Positions 20,175 to 30,809 of a stretch of DNA of 64,000 bases are shown here, piece by piece. The notes below the pieces were generated by a model. It worked only from the letters and a program-made list of their open reading frames with translations, did not search any database and had not been told where the DNA came from. A program made the translations under genes and the position numbers. Numbering within the stretch: the first letter of the stretch is position 1; each line of letters begins with the position of its first letter. Location: positions 62,001-126,000 of the forward strand of contig JADZAP010000005.1 in assembly GCA_020852705.1 (NCBI GenBank), in the 5' to 3' direction. Source of the stretch: Ignavibacteria bacterium. GTDB lineage: Bacteria; Bacteroidota; Ignavibacteria; Tepidaquicellales; OLB5.

Positions 20175-20588
20175 AAGTAATTATGATTTGTATGCAAAAA
20201 TACTGATTATTATAATAATTTTCAGTACAATCATTTTCCTGCATATTGCATTTTCAGAAGCACTCTAATCAAACCTTTGTGTAACTTTACGGCTTTGTGC
20301 CTTTGTGTCTAAAATATTTAAGATTTGTTTTTTTGCCATTAAAAATTATAACTGAAACTTCATACCCCTTTTTTGTGTAATTTAATTATACAATATATCT
20401 TATATTTGAACTATATTGTAAATGTTGATAAATATAAATTTATGTTTTAAATATCGTTTAAAATTATTAAAAACCTTAAAAATTTAAAAATAAATTATAT
20501 TATTATATTTTACATTTAATGGAAATATTCTTGTATTTCAGAAGTCTTAAATATGGATTAAATTAAACAATTTCACGGTAATTTTGAT

Positions 20589-21569
20589 ATGAAATTCTGG
20601 CAAAAATTATTGATAGCTTTGGCGGGATTAATTGTTGTAACCCTGTTAATGAATTTTATTGTTATGCCATGGTATGTCAGACACGATACTCTTGTTAAAG
20701 TCCCTTCTGTTGTTGGCTTAAACTTTGAAGAAGCTAAAATTAAACTAGATAATTCAGGGCTTGAAGGTTTGCAGGGTGATATTCGTTATGACCCTTCAAA
20801 GCCAATAGGTGTTGTTATTGAACAGAATCCGCCTGCTGATCAGGTAGTTAAAGATGGCAGAAGGATTTATCTTATTATCAGCGGCGGTGAGCAGCTTTAT
20901 GATGTTCCAAATCTTGTTGGCAGAACCCTGCGCGAAGCAAAATTTATGCTTGATCAAAGAAATCTGGAAGTACAGGAAGTTGAATACAAACCTTCTGTTC
21001 AGTATCCGGCAGGTATTGTGCTTGCACAAATTGAAAATGCCGGCTCTAAGGTTAAAAAAGATACCAGGATAGGTGTAATTGTTTCAACCGGTATGGATGC
21101 CGGTAATATTAAAGTGCCAGATTTGACAGGTAAAAATCTTGAAGAAGCTAAAAAGCTTCTTACTGAAAATAAACTTTTAATTGGAAAAGTAAGCTATCAG
21201 CCATCAACAAATGTTCCTCTTAATTCAGTTATTGATCAGTACCCTAAAGCTAATACAATGGCAAAGGAAAATCAGAAAATTGATGTATTTGTTAACAGGG
21301 AATATAAGAAGAAAATAATTATTGAAGGTGAAGAAGATGGCATAAAAGAAAAAGAAGAGACAACTGAGCCAAAAGATAATAATTCTAATGAGGATCTGAA
21401 AAAGGATGATCGGAAAAAAGATGATTTAAAATCTACACCTCAGGAAAAAGATAAAAAAAATGATACTAAGATTAAGCCAAAGGATAAAAAAGGCGATAAA
21501 AAAACAACACCTGAATCTAAGCCAAAAAAAGACTCTGAAAAGAAAAATGATGACGGTACAAAATTCTGA
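20589..21569 (+). CDS. PASTA domain-containing membrane protein (three PASTA repeats, no kinase domain)
   Basis: N-terminal TM; VPSVVGLNFEEAK, VPNLVGRTLREAK, VPDLTGKNLEEAK; K/D/E-rich tail. Confidence 0.9.
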   Translation: MKFWQKLLIALAGLIVVTLLMNFIVMPWYVRHDTLVKVPSVVGLNFEEAKIKLDNSGLEGLQGDIRYDPSKPIGVVIEQNPPADQVVKDGRRIYLIISGGEQLYDVPNLVGRTLREAKFMLDQRNLEVQEVEYKPSVQYPAGIVLAQIENAGSKVKKDTRIGVIVSTGMDAGNIKVPDLTGKNLEEAKKLLTENKLLIGKVSYQPSTNVPLNSVIDQYPKANTMAKENQKIDVFVNREYKKKIIIEGEEDGIKEKEETTEPKDNNSNEDLKKDDRKKDDLKSTPQEKDKKNDTKIKPKDKKGDKKTTPESKPKKDSEKKNDDGTKF

Positions 21570-21587
21570 TAATACAGCTAAAATATT

Positions 21588-22241
21588 ATGAAACTCATAG
21601 CTCCTTCCGTACTTTCTGCTGATTTTTCTAAAATTCAATCAGAAATACAAATGATTACTGAAGCCGGTGCAGATATGCTTCATCTTGATGTTATGGACGG
21701 GCACTTTGTGCCCAATATTACATTTGGTCCAAAGATGGTTGAAAGCATTCGCAGGCATACTAAGTTAAATCTTGATGTGCATTTAATGATAAGTGAACCT
21801 GAAAAGTATATTGAGCAGTTTGCTAAAGCCGGGGCTGATTGGATAAGTGTTCATTTTGAGGCTTGTATTCACCTGAACAGAGTTGTTAATCAGATTAAAG
21901 ATTATGGTGTAAAAGCAGGAGTTGTTATAAATCCGGCAACTTCAGTATCTGTACTTCAAGAAATAATAGGGGTTGCTGACTATATTTTGTTAATGAGTGT
22001 AAATCCCGGTTTTGGCGGACAAAAATTTATCAGCAGTTCACCTGAAAAAGCAGTTAAACTTGCTGAAATGATTAAAAATAAAAACGCTGATACATTTATT
22101 GAAATGGATGGAGGTATTGATGTTGAAAATATTAAATTAATTAGTGATTCCGGTGTAAATGTTTTTGTAGCAGGTAACTCTATCTTTGGCTCAAAAGATC
22201 CCAAAGAAACAATTTCAAAAATGAAAAAGCTAATCAGCTAA
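21588..22241 (+). CDS. rpe: ribulose-phosphate 3-epimerase
   Basis: APSVLSADFSKI, HLDVMDGHFVPNITFGP, MSVNPGFGGQKF. Confidence 0.97.
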   Translation: MKLIAPSVLSADFSKIQSEIQMITEAGADMLHLDVMDGHFVPNITFGPKMVESIRRHTKLNLDVHLMISEPEKYIEQFAKAGADWISVHFEACIHLNRVVNQIKDYGVKAGVVINPATSVSVLQEIIGVADYILLMSVNPGFGGQKFISSSPEKAVKLAEMIKNKNADTFIEMDGGIDVENIKLISDSGVNVFVAGNSIFGSKDPKETISKMKKLIS

Positions 22242-22281
22242 GAATTAATTTTAAAATTAAAATTATTAATTATCATAAAAA

Positions 22282-23871
22282 ATGAAACCTGCTTTTAACT
22301 TCGGTGAAATTCGCGAAGCTGAAAAAAACATAATTGAAAAAGAGGGGATACCCTCTTTAATTTTAATGGAAAACGCAGGCAAAAATGCCTTTGATGTGAT
22401 TGTATCATTATTTCCCGATATTTCTGAAAGAGGTATATTCATATTATGCGGCAAAGGCAATAATGCCGGTGATGGTTATGTAATTGCCCGAAATTTTCTC
22501 CTTAATTCAATTCCTGTTGAAGTATTTAATCTTGCTTTACAGAGTGAACTTAAAGGTGATGCAATAATTAATTTTAATATACTGCATAGCTTAAATTCAA
22601 AATTGTGCAGTATGCACAACATTAACGAAAATAATTTTGAACTGATTTATAATGCTGCCAAAAACCATAAAGGTAAGTTAATTATCATTGATGCTCTACT
22701 GGGAAGCGGTATTAAAGGCAGTGCATCCGGTATATTTAAAAAAGTTATTGAACAGATTAATAAATTAAGAACTAAAAAAAAGAATCTGGAGGTAGTATCG
22801 GTGGATATCCCCAGCGGAATTGGAGAAAACTCCGGTACCGGTGCAGTAATTAATGCTGACCATACTATAACTATGGGAGCCGTTAAAACCAATCTATTGT
22901 ATGGAAGAGGGAAAGAATGTACAGGTAATCTGTATGTAGTTCATATTGGCATACCTGCAGGCAACTTGATAAAAAATAATTACTGCAATAAATATATTAT
23001 TGAAGAAAGTGATGTTAAGTTAATTTTTCCTGTTCGAAAAAAAACCTCTTATAAGTATTCCAATGGTAAAACCCTTATTATAGGTGGCTCTAAAGGACTT
23101 TCAGGTGCACTTATTTTAAGTTCACTTGCAGCATTAAAATCAGGGTGCGGTGCAGTTTTATCAGCTTTCCCTAAATCAATTTCTGCTCATTTCAGCAGAA
23201 AACTGAGTGAAGTAATAAAAACCGAATTAAACGAAACTGCTGATGGTTCAATTAATGCTGACTCTTATAAAATGCTTATTAAACAGATTGAAAAAGCTGA
23301 TGCTGTTTTAGTCGGACCCGGTATTTCTCTAAATAATGAAACTGCAAATTTTATTTTTGAACTTGTTACAAACATCAATAAACCTCTGGTTATTGATGCT
23401 GATGCTTTAACTTCTCTTGCAGATAACTTAGATATTTTATTAAACAGAACAGGGGAAAGTGATATCATTTTAACACCGCATCTAGGAGAATTCTCAAAGA
23501 TTTCCGGCAAAAGTATTCCTGAAATTAGTGCTGATATGTTTAATATTTCAAAACAGTTTGCTGCTAAATATAAAGTTAATCTTATCGTTAAATCAGAAAC
23601 CAGTTTTAGCTGTACCCAAGAAGGAGAAATATTAATTAATAATACAGGTAATGAACTCTTAGGAAATGCCGGCTCAGGTGATGTACTTTCGGGAATTACT
23701 GTATCAATGCTTGCGCAAACTAAGAGTATTCGCTCTGCTATGATTCTTGGCAATTACATCCACGGCAGAATAGCTGAGCATTATTACGAAAAGTACGGAA
23801 ATAAACAATCGGCTTCGGTGCAGGATCTGATTAAGTTTATTCCTGCTGTTATATCAGAAATATTAAATTAA
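22282..23871 (+). CDS. nnr: bifunctional NAD(P)H-hydrate epimerase / ADP-dependent dehydratase
   Basis: CGKGNNAGDGYVIAR; LTPHLGEFSKISG; GNAGSGDVLSG. Confidence 0.95.
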   Translation: MKPAFNFGEIREAEKNIIEKEGIPSLILMENAGKNAFDVIVSLFPDISERGIFILCGKGNNAGDGYVIARNFLLNSIPVEVFNLALQSELKGDAIINFNILHSLNSKLCSMHNINENNFELIYNAAKNHKGKLIIIDALLGSGIKGSASGIFKKVIEQINKLRTKKKNLEVVSVDIPSGIGENSGTGAVINADHTITMGAVKTNLLYGRGKECTGNLYVVHIGIPAGNLIKNNYCNKYIIEESDVKLIFPVRKKTSYKYSNGKTLIIGGSKGLSGALILSSLAALKSGCGAVLSAFPKSISAHFSRKLSEVIKTELNETADGSINADSYKMLIKQIEKADAVLVGPGISLNNETANFIFELVTNINKPLVIDADALTSLADNLDILLNRTGESDIILTPHLGEFSKISGKSIPEISADMFNISKQFAAKYKVNLIVKSETSFSCTQEGEILINNTGNELLGNAGSGDVLSGITVSMLAQTKSIRSAMILGNYIHGRIAEHYYEKYGNKQSASVQDLIKFIPAVISEILN

Positions 23872-23929
23872 AATAAATATTACACTCTGCATGGGAATGA
23901 AATTCATTTTAAAGTAACAGGATTATTTT

Positions 23930-24343
23930 TTGAAAAGTTTTTTTAGATATCATTTTTGGGTAATTGCTTGGGCATTAATTATTTTTATCCAATCAAGTTT
24001 TCCGGCTATTGAAATCCCAAAAGTTGAGTGGATTAGCATGGATAAAGTTATCCACATGGGTGTATTTGGTTTGCTGGTAATGCTTTGTTATATTTCTTTT
24101 ATCAATTTAAAACACCAAAATACTTTTAAAAGTAGTCCGCTTTTGTGGAGTGCAGTACTTACAATCATTTATGGTGCTTCGGATGAAATTCATCAGTATT
24201 TTGTGCCAAACCGTTCATCTGAAGTATTGGACTGGATGGCTGATATATTAGGTATAATTATAATGCTGTTATTAATAAAATATTATCTATCTAAAAAATT
24301 CAATTTTTTCAAAATTTCAAGTAATGTTGAAACTGCAGTGTAA
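23930..24343 (+). CDS. VanZ family protein
   Basis: WISMDKVIHMGVFGLL...SDEIHQYFVPNRSSEVLDWMADILG. Confidence 0.88.
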   Translation: MKSFFRYHFWVIAWALIIFIQSSFPAIEIPKVEWISMDKVIHMGVFGLLVMLCYISFINLKHQNTFKSSPLLWSAVLTIIYGASDEIHQYFVPNRSSEVLDWMADILGIIIMLLLIKYYLSKKFNFFKISSNVETAV

Positions 24344-24442
24344 TTTACTGAAGTTAGCGATATTTCTTAATTTCGATTTATTTTACTTAATTTCTGTTTG
24401 TTTTACTAAATAACTTTTGTGGATATTTTAAAAATAATATAA

Positions 24443-24473
24443 TTGATTATCTTAACAAAATTGAGTATTTTTG
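24443..24473 (+). promoter_or_regulatory. promoter of tgt: TTG-N20-TATTTTTG
   Basis: TTG 24443-24445, TATTTTTG 24466-24473, ATG at 24494. Confidence 0.5.
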
Positions 24474-24493
24474 TAAATAAGGGGACATTTTAA

Positions 24494-25633
24494 ATGTTCT
24501 TTAAAGTTCTTTCTCAGGATAGTAATTGCAAGGCAAGAGTTTCGGAAATTACTACTTCACATGGTACTTTTCAAACACCTGTTTTTATGCCTGTTGGTAC
24601 ACAGGCAACTGTTAAGGCTATTGAGCAGCGCGAACTTGATGATATAGGTGCTCAGATAATTCTTAGCAATACATACCATCTTTATTTAAGACCCGGAGTT
24701 GAGGTTTTAAATAAAGCAGGCGGACTGCATAAATTCATGAACTGGAACAAGCCGATACTTACTGATAGCGGCGGGTTTCAGGTTTTTAGTTTATCAGCCT
24801 TAAGAAAAATTTCTGCCGATGGTGTTGAATTTAAATCGCATTTAGATGGAAGCTATCATTTTTTTTCACCAGAAAAAGTTATACAGATACAAAGGATTAT
24901 TGGCTCTGATATAATGATGGTTCTGGATGAATGCCTTGAAAACCCAGCTGCTTTTGAAAAAGCAGAGGATTCTGTAAAGCTAACAACTAACTGGGCAAAA
25001 AAAAGCCGAAATGAATTTTTAAACTCAGAAGCACTTTACGGAAATTCGCAATATCAATTCGGTATTATTCAAGGTTCTACTTTTAATGAGCTTAGAAAAC
25101 AATCAGCTCTTGATTTGGCAGAAATGGATTTTGATGGTTATGCAATTGGCGGTCTTGCTGTTGGTGAAGAAAATAATGTGATGTATGATGTGGTTGAATA
25201 TACAGTTGATTTTATGCCAATAGATAAGCCCAGATATTTAATGGGAGTTGGCACCCCTCAAGATTTACTGAATTCAATTGAGCGGGGTATTGATATGTTT
25301 GATTGTGTAATGCCTACACGCAATGCAAGAAATGCAACTATTTTTACTTCACGGGGTAAGCTAAGGGCTAGGAATCTGGAAAATAAATTCAACTTTAATA
25401 AAATTGATGATGAAGTTGAAAGCTATACGTCACTTAATTTTACTCCTGCTTATTTAAGGCATCTGTTTATGTGTGATGAAATGCTTGCTGCTCAATTGGC
25501 AACAATACATAATTTACGGTTTTATCTGAATCTTATGGAAAGATCTCGCATGGCAATTAAGCAAAACAGGTTTTTAGAGTTTAAAAAAGAATTTTTAGAT
25601 AAATATAACAGTAACATTAATCTAAAAAATTAA
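24494..25633 (+). CDS. tgt: tRNA-guanine transglycosylase
   Basis: TPVFMPVGTQATVK, ILTDSGGFQVFSL, RNARNATIFTSRGKL. Confidence 0.96.
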   Translation: MFFKVLSQDSNCKARVSEITTSHGTFQTPVFMPVGTQATVKAIEQRELDDIGAQIILSNTYHLYLRPGVEVLNKAGGLHKFMNWNKPILTDSGGFQVFSLSALRKISADGVEFKSHLDGSYHFFSPEKVIQIQRIIGSDIMMVLDECLENPAAFEKAEDSVKLTTNWAKKSRNEFLNSEALYGNSQYQFGIIQGSTFNELRKQSALDLAEMDFDGYAIGGLAVGEENNVMYDVVEYTVDFMPIDKPRYLMGVGTPQDLLNSIERGIDMFDCVMPTRNARNATIFTSRGKLRARNLENKFNFNKIDDEVESYTSLNFTPAYLRHLFMCDEMLAAQLATIHNLRFYLNLMERSRMAIKQNRFLEFKKEFLDKYNSNINLKN

Positions 25634-25743
25634 TTTAATTATAAGAATTTATTTGGTTATTTAAAGTTAACATAGAGATATTTATATCAAATAAGTTAAT
25701 ATATAAATTTAGCATGTAAATCAATTAAGGAAGGTATATCAAG

Positions 25744-26067
25744 TTGAAATTTTTATTTATAATATTACTGCAGCAAACAGATGGCATTGCGAGTCTTGTT
25801 AGTTCATTATTGCCGTTTGTTCTTATAATTGCAGTATTTTACTTTTTAATTTTAAGACCTCAGCAAAAACGTCAAAAAGAAAGGCAGAAACTGCTGGAAG
25901 GCGTTAAAAAGGGTGATAAAATAATAACTTCAAGCGGTATTCACGGGTCAGTTGAAGGCGTTGAAGATGATTCAATTCTTGTAAAAATTGCAGATAACGT
26001 AAAAGTTAAAATGGATAAATCTGCAATTGGTACAATTGTTGGCTTAACCGATACAGCAAAAAAATAA
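25744..26067 (+). CDS. yajC: preprotein translocase subunit YajC
   Basis: FYFLILRPQQKRQKERQKLLEGVKKGDKIITSSGIHG; TTG start. Confidence 0.93.
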   Translation: MKFLFIILLQQTDGIASLVSSLLPFVLIIAVFYFLILRPQQKRQKERQKLLEGVKKGDKIITSSGIHGSVEGVEDDSILVKIADNVKVKMDKSAIGTIVGLTDTAKK

Positions 26068-26092
26068 TTTTTATTTTTTTATAATATTTTTA

Positions 26093-26126
26093 TTGTGGCG
26101 TTTTTTTAAATGCCACATTTTATTTA
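26093..26126 (+). terminator. terminator after yajC
   Basis: TGTGGC...GCCACA followed by TTTTATTT. Confidence 0.5.
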
Positions 26127-26162
26127 ATATATTGCAGCGCAAAATAAACCAAAGGTTTATTT

Positions 26163-27455
26163 ATGAAACCACAGTTAGTTAAAAATAAACAGATAAAAAA
26201 AATATCCCGTGCAGTCAGCGGAAGACTAAACGGTAAATACAAGTTCAGCTCAATTGAATCAGCTGTTGCTGATTTTAAAAAGGGTAAATGTGTAATTGTT
26301 GTTGATGATGAAGACCGCGAAAATGAAGGCGATCTGATTTATTCAGCAGAAAAATCAACACCCGAGCTTGTAAATTTCCTTATTAAATATACAAGCGGTG
26401 TTATTTGTGTACCTTTGGAAGATGAGCGGCTTAGAGAACTTAAACTTGATATGATGACTATTCATAATACCGCATTGCACGAAACTGCATTTACGGTTAG
26501 TGTTGATTACGTTCACGGCACAAGTACTGGAATATCCGCTTCGGACAGAAACAAAACTATACTTTCTCTTGTTAATAAAAAGACTAAGCCCGAAGACCTT
26601 GGCAGACCAGGACATGTGTTTCCCTTAAGAGCTTTCCCGGGAGGAGTGCTTCGCAGGGCGGGACATACTGAGGCAGCAGTTGATCTTGCAAAGCTTGCAG
26701 GACATTTTCCGGCTGGTGTATTGTGCGAAATTATTAAAAAAGATGGCGAAATGGCTAGAGTGCCGCAGCTTTTTGATTTAGCAAAAAAACATAAGTTAAA
26801 GATTATTACAATCAAAGACCTTATTAATTACAGACTTGAACGTGAAGTTCTAATAGAAAAAGTTGTTGATGTGAACCTGCCAACTAAGCACGGAACTTTT
26901 AGACTGCACATGTTCAAAAATCTGATTGATAATAAAGAGCATCTTGCGCTTGTTAAAGGAGAAATTCATTCTGATAAACCTATTCTAGTCAGAGTTCATT
27001 CTGAATGCCTGACCGGTGATTTGCTTGGTTCACTAAGATGTGATTGTCAGGATCAGCTGATAAAATCTTTAAAAATTATTGAGCATGAAAACAATGGCAT
27101 TGTTTTGTATATGAGACAGGAAGGCAGGGGCATTGGCTTAGCCAATAAACTTAGGGCTTATAAACTTCAGGATGAAGGTAAGGATACCGTTGAAGCAAAT
27201 GAAGCTTTAGGCTTTAAAGCAGATCTTCGTGATTACGGTATTGGCGCACAAATATTGCGTGCCCTGGGCGTAAAAAAGATGATTTTGCTTACAAATAATC
27301 CCAAAAAAGTTGTAGGATTAAAAGGATATGGGCTCGAAATTGTAAAACGAATTCCTATAGAAATTCCTGCAAATTCTGTAAACGAAAAATATTTAAAAAC
27401 TAAACGAGATAAACTGGGACATTTACTTTTAATCAACAAAAATCAGGAGAATTAG
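26163..27455 (+). CDS. ribBA: bifunctional 3,4-dihydroxy-2-butanone-4-phosphate synthase / GTP cyclohydrolase II
   Basis: VVDDEDRENEGDL; HSECLTGDLLGSLRCDCQ; RQEGRGIGL. Confidence 0.96.
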   Translation: MKPQLVKNKQIKKISRAVSGRLNGKYKFSSIESAVADFKKGKCVIVVDDEDRENEGDLIYSAEKSTPELVNFLIKYTSGVICVPLEDERLRELKLDMMTIHNTALHETAFTVSVDYVHGTSTGISASDRNKTILSLVNKKTKPEDLGRPGHVFPLRAFPGGVLRRAGHTEAAVDLAKLAGHFPAGVLCEIIKKDGEMARVPQLFDLAKKHKLKIITIKDLINYRLEREVLIEKVVDVNLPTKHGTFRLHMFKNLIDNKEHLALVKGEIHSDKPILVRVHSECLTGDLLGSLRCDCQDQLIKSLKIIEHENNGIVLYMRQEGRGIGLANKLRAYKLQDEGKDTVEANEALGFKADLRDYGIGAQILRALGVKKMILLTNNPKKVVGLKGYGLEIVKRIPIEIPANSVNEKYLKTKRDKLGHLLLINKNQEN

Positions 27456-27459
27456 TGCT

Positions 27460-27945
27460 ATGGATGCAAACAACAAAGGATTTGTATATTTAACTAAAAA
27501 CAGGCTGCATGAGCTTGAAACAGAGCTAAATAATCTTAAAATTGCCGGTAGAAAAGATATTGCTGAAAAAATTGCTGAAGCTAGGGCACATGGTGACCTT
27601 AGTGAAAATGCTGAATACGAAGCTGCAAAATACCAGCAGGAACAGCTTGAAATGCGTATTGCTAAATTTGAAGAAATGCTCTCAAGAGTTAAAATTATAT
27701 CAGCAGATGAACTGCCTAATGATAAAATTTATATTCTCCATAATGTAAAGCTTAAAGACCTTAAAACAAAGGAAGAATTTACCTATAAACTTGTTTCTCC
27801 TGAAGAAGCTGACCTTGAACAGGATAAAATTTCGGTTACTTCTCCAATTGGAAAATCTCTGTTAGGGAAAAAGAAAAATGAAGAAGTAGAAATTATTGTC
27901 CCCGCAGGAAAACTTAAATATAAGATCATGGATTTTACTAAATGA
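27460..27945 (+). CDS. greA: transcription elongation factor GreA
   Basis: EIAEARAHGDLSENAEYEAAK-type motif; SPIGKSLLGKKKNEEVEIIVP. Confidence 0.95.
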   Translation: MDANNKGFVYLTKNRLHELETELNNLKIAGRKDIAEKIAEARAHGDLSENAEYEAAKYQQEQLEMRIAKFEEMLSRVKIISADELPNDKIYILHNVKLKDLKTKEEFTYKLVSPEEADLEQDKISVTSPIGKSLLGKKKNEEVEIIVPAGKLKYKIMDFTK

Positions 27946-28012
27946 TCTTTAATTGTGATGCTTTTTTTTGCTTTGATGTATTTTTATTATATAAATTGAT
28001 CACACTTTCATA

Positions 28013-28927
28013 ATGGATAAAGATAAAAGAACTCTTTTAAAAGTTGGCATAACAATTGTAATTTCCATAATTATTCTCTTATGGGGAGTTGCTTTTTTAA
28101 AGGATCTTAAGTTCGGAGTGGAAACTAATGATCTCACGGTTTATTTTATGGATGTGAACGGATTAAAAGAAGGTGACCCTGTTAGCGTTAACGGGGTAAC
28201 TAAGGGCAAGATCACAAAAATTGAACTTGCCCCGGGTGATTCTGTTCGTGTTGATTTTGCTTTATCAAAAGAAGTTACTCTGCGTAAAGATTATAATGTT
28301 TCTGTTGCAATGATTGAGTTAATGAGCGGTAAACAGATATATATCAAACCGGGTACATCAAAAGAACTAGCAGATATTTCTAAACCCTTAGTTGGTGCCA
28401 AAACCAATGATATTGTTGGGTTAATAGGCACTATGAATGAGGTTGGTGAGGATGTTAAAATTATTGCAAAAAAACTTGATACTGCAATGACTAAAATGAC
28501 CGTTACTATAGAAAACGTAAATTCATTGGTTGGTGATGATGGTTTAAAAAGCAATATAAAAGGTGCTGCAAGTAATTTTAATTTAGCTTCACGCAATTTG
28601 AATCTTATGCTTACTGATACAAGAATTAATGTAAATTCTTTAACTCAAAAACTGAACAATATTGCATTAAATGTTGATAACACAGTTTCTGATACTAAAC
28701 CGGAAATTAAGGAAACTTTTAAAGACATTAGAACTCTTACCACAAGACTTGATTCACTTACAATAAATCTGAATAATTTTGTTACAGGTGCAAATGATTC
28801 TAATTCAACAGTTGGAAAACTGCTTACAGAAGATGAGATGTACAATAATATTAACACCGCTTTGCTTAACATAAATAAACTTGTAAAAAAAATTGAAAAA
28901 GATGGAATTCGTCTCCGTCTTTTCTGA
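28013..28927 (+). CDS. MlaD/MCE family protein
   Basis: N-terminal TM; VYFMDVNGLKEGDPVSVNGVTKGKI MCE domain. Confidence 0.9.
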   Translation: MDKDKRTLLKVGITIVISIIILLWGVAFLKDLKFGVETNDLTVYFMDVNGLKEGDPVSVNGVTKGKITKIELAPGDSVRVDFALSKEVTLRKDYNVSVAMIELMSGKQIYIKPGTSKELADISKPLVGAKTNDIVGLIGTMNEVGEDVKIIAKKLDTAMTKMTVTIENVNSLVGDDGLKSNIKGAASNFNLASRNLNLMLTDTRINVNSLTQKLNNIALNVDNTVSDTKPEIKETFKDIRTLTTRLDSLTINLNNFVTGANDSNSTVGKLLTEDEMYNNINTALLNINKLVKKIEKDGIRLRLF

Positions 28928-29028
28928 TTATTTCTTTAGTTTATTTAGTATATTTGTAATAATTTAGTATTAGCAACAAAAAACAACTTGTAACTGACTC
29001 AAAATTTATAACCAACTGAAATTTATTT

Positions 29029-30783
29029 ATGGTAAGAAAAAATTTGGGTTTCCTTGTTACAACTGCTCTAATAATACTTTTTCTGTATTATGCCTCTCAA
29101 TTCAATAGGCCCTTAATTGGATCTCAGAAAAAAGTTAATGATATTAATTATAAATCTGATGTAAGCAGTTCAAACGGCATGGTAGTAACTGCCGAGAGTC
29201 TTGCATCACAGGTCGGAATTGATATACTTAAAAAAGGCGGAAATGCCGTTGATGCTGCAGTTGCTGTTGGTTTTGCACTTGCTGTTACGTATCCGCAGGC
29301 TGGAAATTTAGGTGGCGGTGGATTTATGGTAATAAAAATTAAGGATAAGATAACAACTGTTGATTATCGCGAAAAAGCACCGCTTGGTTCATCACGTAAT
29401 ATGTTTCTGAATGATAAAGGTGAGTTTCAGCCTGATAAAAGTCAAGTTGGGCACCTATCTGCCGGTGTTCCCGGGTCTGTTGCGGGAATGCTTTATGCTC
29501 TTGAAAAATACGGCACAATGAACAAAGAAGATATTTTATCTCCTGCTATTAAACTTGCTGATGATGGTTTTGAAATTGAAGAAAAACTTGCCGAATCATT
29601 GAACAGCAATTTTGATCTATTTAAAAAATTTACTTCTTCACGAAAAATATTTACTAAAAACGGTTTAAATTATTCTGCCGGGGAAAAGTTTGTTCAAAAA
29701 GATCTTGCAAATACTTTAAAACTGATAAGTATTCACGGAAGAGATGGTTTTTATACAGGAATTACAGCTGATCTTATTGTTAAAGAAATGCAAAACGGAG
29801 GCGGAATTATTACACTGCAAGACCTCAATAATTATCAGCCGGTTGAACGTAATCCTATTCATGTTACTTATAAAGGTTATGATGTTTACTCAATGCCCCC
29901 TCCAAGCAGCGGGGGAATTGCTCTTGCTCAATTACTTAACATGGTTGAGCATGAGCAGATCCCTGATCGCAGTGATGTGTATAATGGTATTAAAGATCAA
30001 AGTAATTATCTAAATACTGTTATTGAATGTATGAAACGGGTTTATGCCGATAGATCTGAGTATTTGGGTGATCCTGATTTTTGGAAAGTTCCTGTTAATG
30101 AACTTATCAGCAAAGAGTATGCTAAAAAACGGAGAAAAGAAATTAATGATGTATCAACACCATCAAATGAAATAAAACCCGGTATTGTTATAAAAGAATC
30201 AAATCAAACTACTCATTACAGCATTATTGATAAAGATGGCAATATGGTAAGTGTTACAACAACACTTAATAATACTTATGGTTCCGGAGTTGTAGTTGAA
30301 GGTGCCGGATTTTTATTGAATGATGAAATGGATGATTTTGCTTCAAAACCCGGGGAGCCAAATATGTATGGTTTAATTGGCAGCGATGCCAATGCAATTG
30401 AACCAGGCAAAAGAATGCTTAGCTCTATGACTCCCACCATTATTCTAAAAGACGGCAATCCATTTATGGTTGCAGGCTCGCCCGGAGGCGGAAGGATTAT
30501 TACATCGGTATTTTTGACAATAGTAAATATTATTGATTTCCGCATGTCACTTGACTCAGCAATTGATAAGCCTCGCTTTCACCATCAATGGCAGCCTGAA
30601 TACCTGCAGTATGAAGCAGGTGCTTTTGATGATGATGTATTGGCTAAACTTATTGAAAAAGGACAGCAGGTTAAACAAATTTCAGACTACGGAAGAGTTG
30701 AAGCTATACTTATTGACTGGAATAAACATTTATACTATGGTCACAGTGACCGAAGAGGTTACGGGGCAGCTATTGGATTTTAA
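29029..30783 (+). CDS. ggt: gamma-glutamyltransferase
   Basis: GGNAVDAAVAVGFALAVTYP, GGGGFMVIK, TTHYSIIDKDGNMVSVTTTLN, GSPGGGRI. Confidence 0.95.
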   Translation: MVRKNLGFLVTTALIILFLYYASQFNRPLIGSQKKVNDINYKSDVSSSNGMVVTAESLASQVGIDILKKGGNAVDAAVAVGFALAVTYPQAGNLGGGGFMVIKIKDKITTVDYREKAPLGSSRNMFLNDKGEFQPDKSQVGHLSAGVPGSVAGMLYALEKYGTMNKEDILSPAIKLADDGFEIEEKLAESLNSNFDLFKKFTSSRKIFTKNGLNYSAGEKFVQKDLANTLKLISIHGRDGFYTGITADLIVKEMQNGGGIITLQDLNNYQPVERNPIHVTYKGYDVYSMPPPSSGGIALAQLLNMVEHEQIPDRSDVYNGIKDQSNYLNTVIECMKRVYADRSEYLGDPDFWKVPVNELISKEYAKKRRKEINDVSTPSNEIKPGIVIKESNQTTHYSIIDKDGNMVSVTTTLNNTYGSGVVVEGAGFLLNDEMDDFASKPGEPNMYGLIGSDANAIEPGKRMLSSMTPTIILKDGNPFMVAGSPGGGRIITSVFLTIVNIIDFRMSLDSAIDKPRFHHQWQPEYLQYEAGAFDDDVLAKLIEKGQQVKQISDYGRVEAILIDWNKHLYYGHSDRRGYGAAIGF

Positions 30784-30809
30784 TACGAATTACTAATAAA
30801 TTTAAAATT

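Noticed and set aside
14100-20200. Prophage or transposon around the R-M pair
   Set aside because: No integrase, transposase, phage structural gene or tRNA attachment site seen; only the two R-M genes look accessory
23265-23753. 162-aa antisense ORF inside nnr
   Set aside because: Shadow ORF of a conserved CDS with no recognisable domain
26100-26163. FMN riboswitch upstream of ribBA
   Set aside because: Only a short terminator-like hairpin and ~40 nt remain; no room for an RFN aptamer
26355-26815. Overlapping antisense ORFs within ribBA
   Set aside because: Mutually overlapping, opposite a highly conserved bifunctional gene
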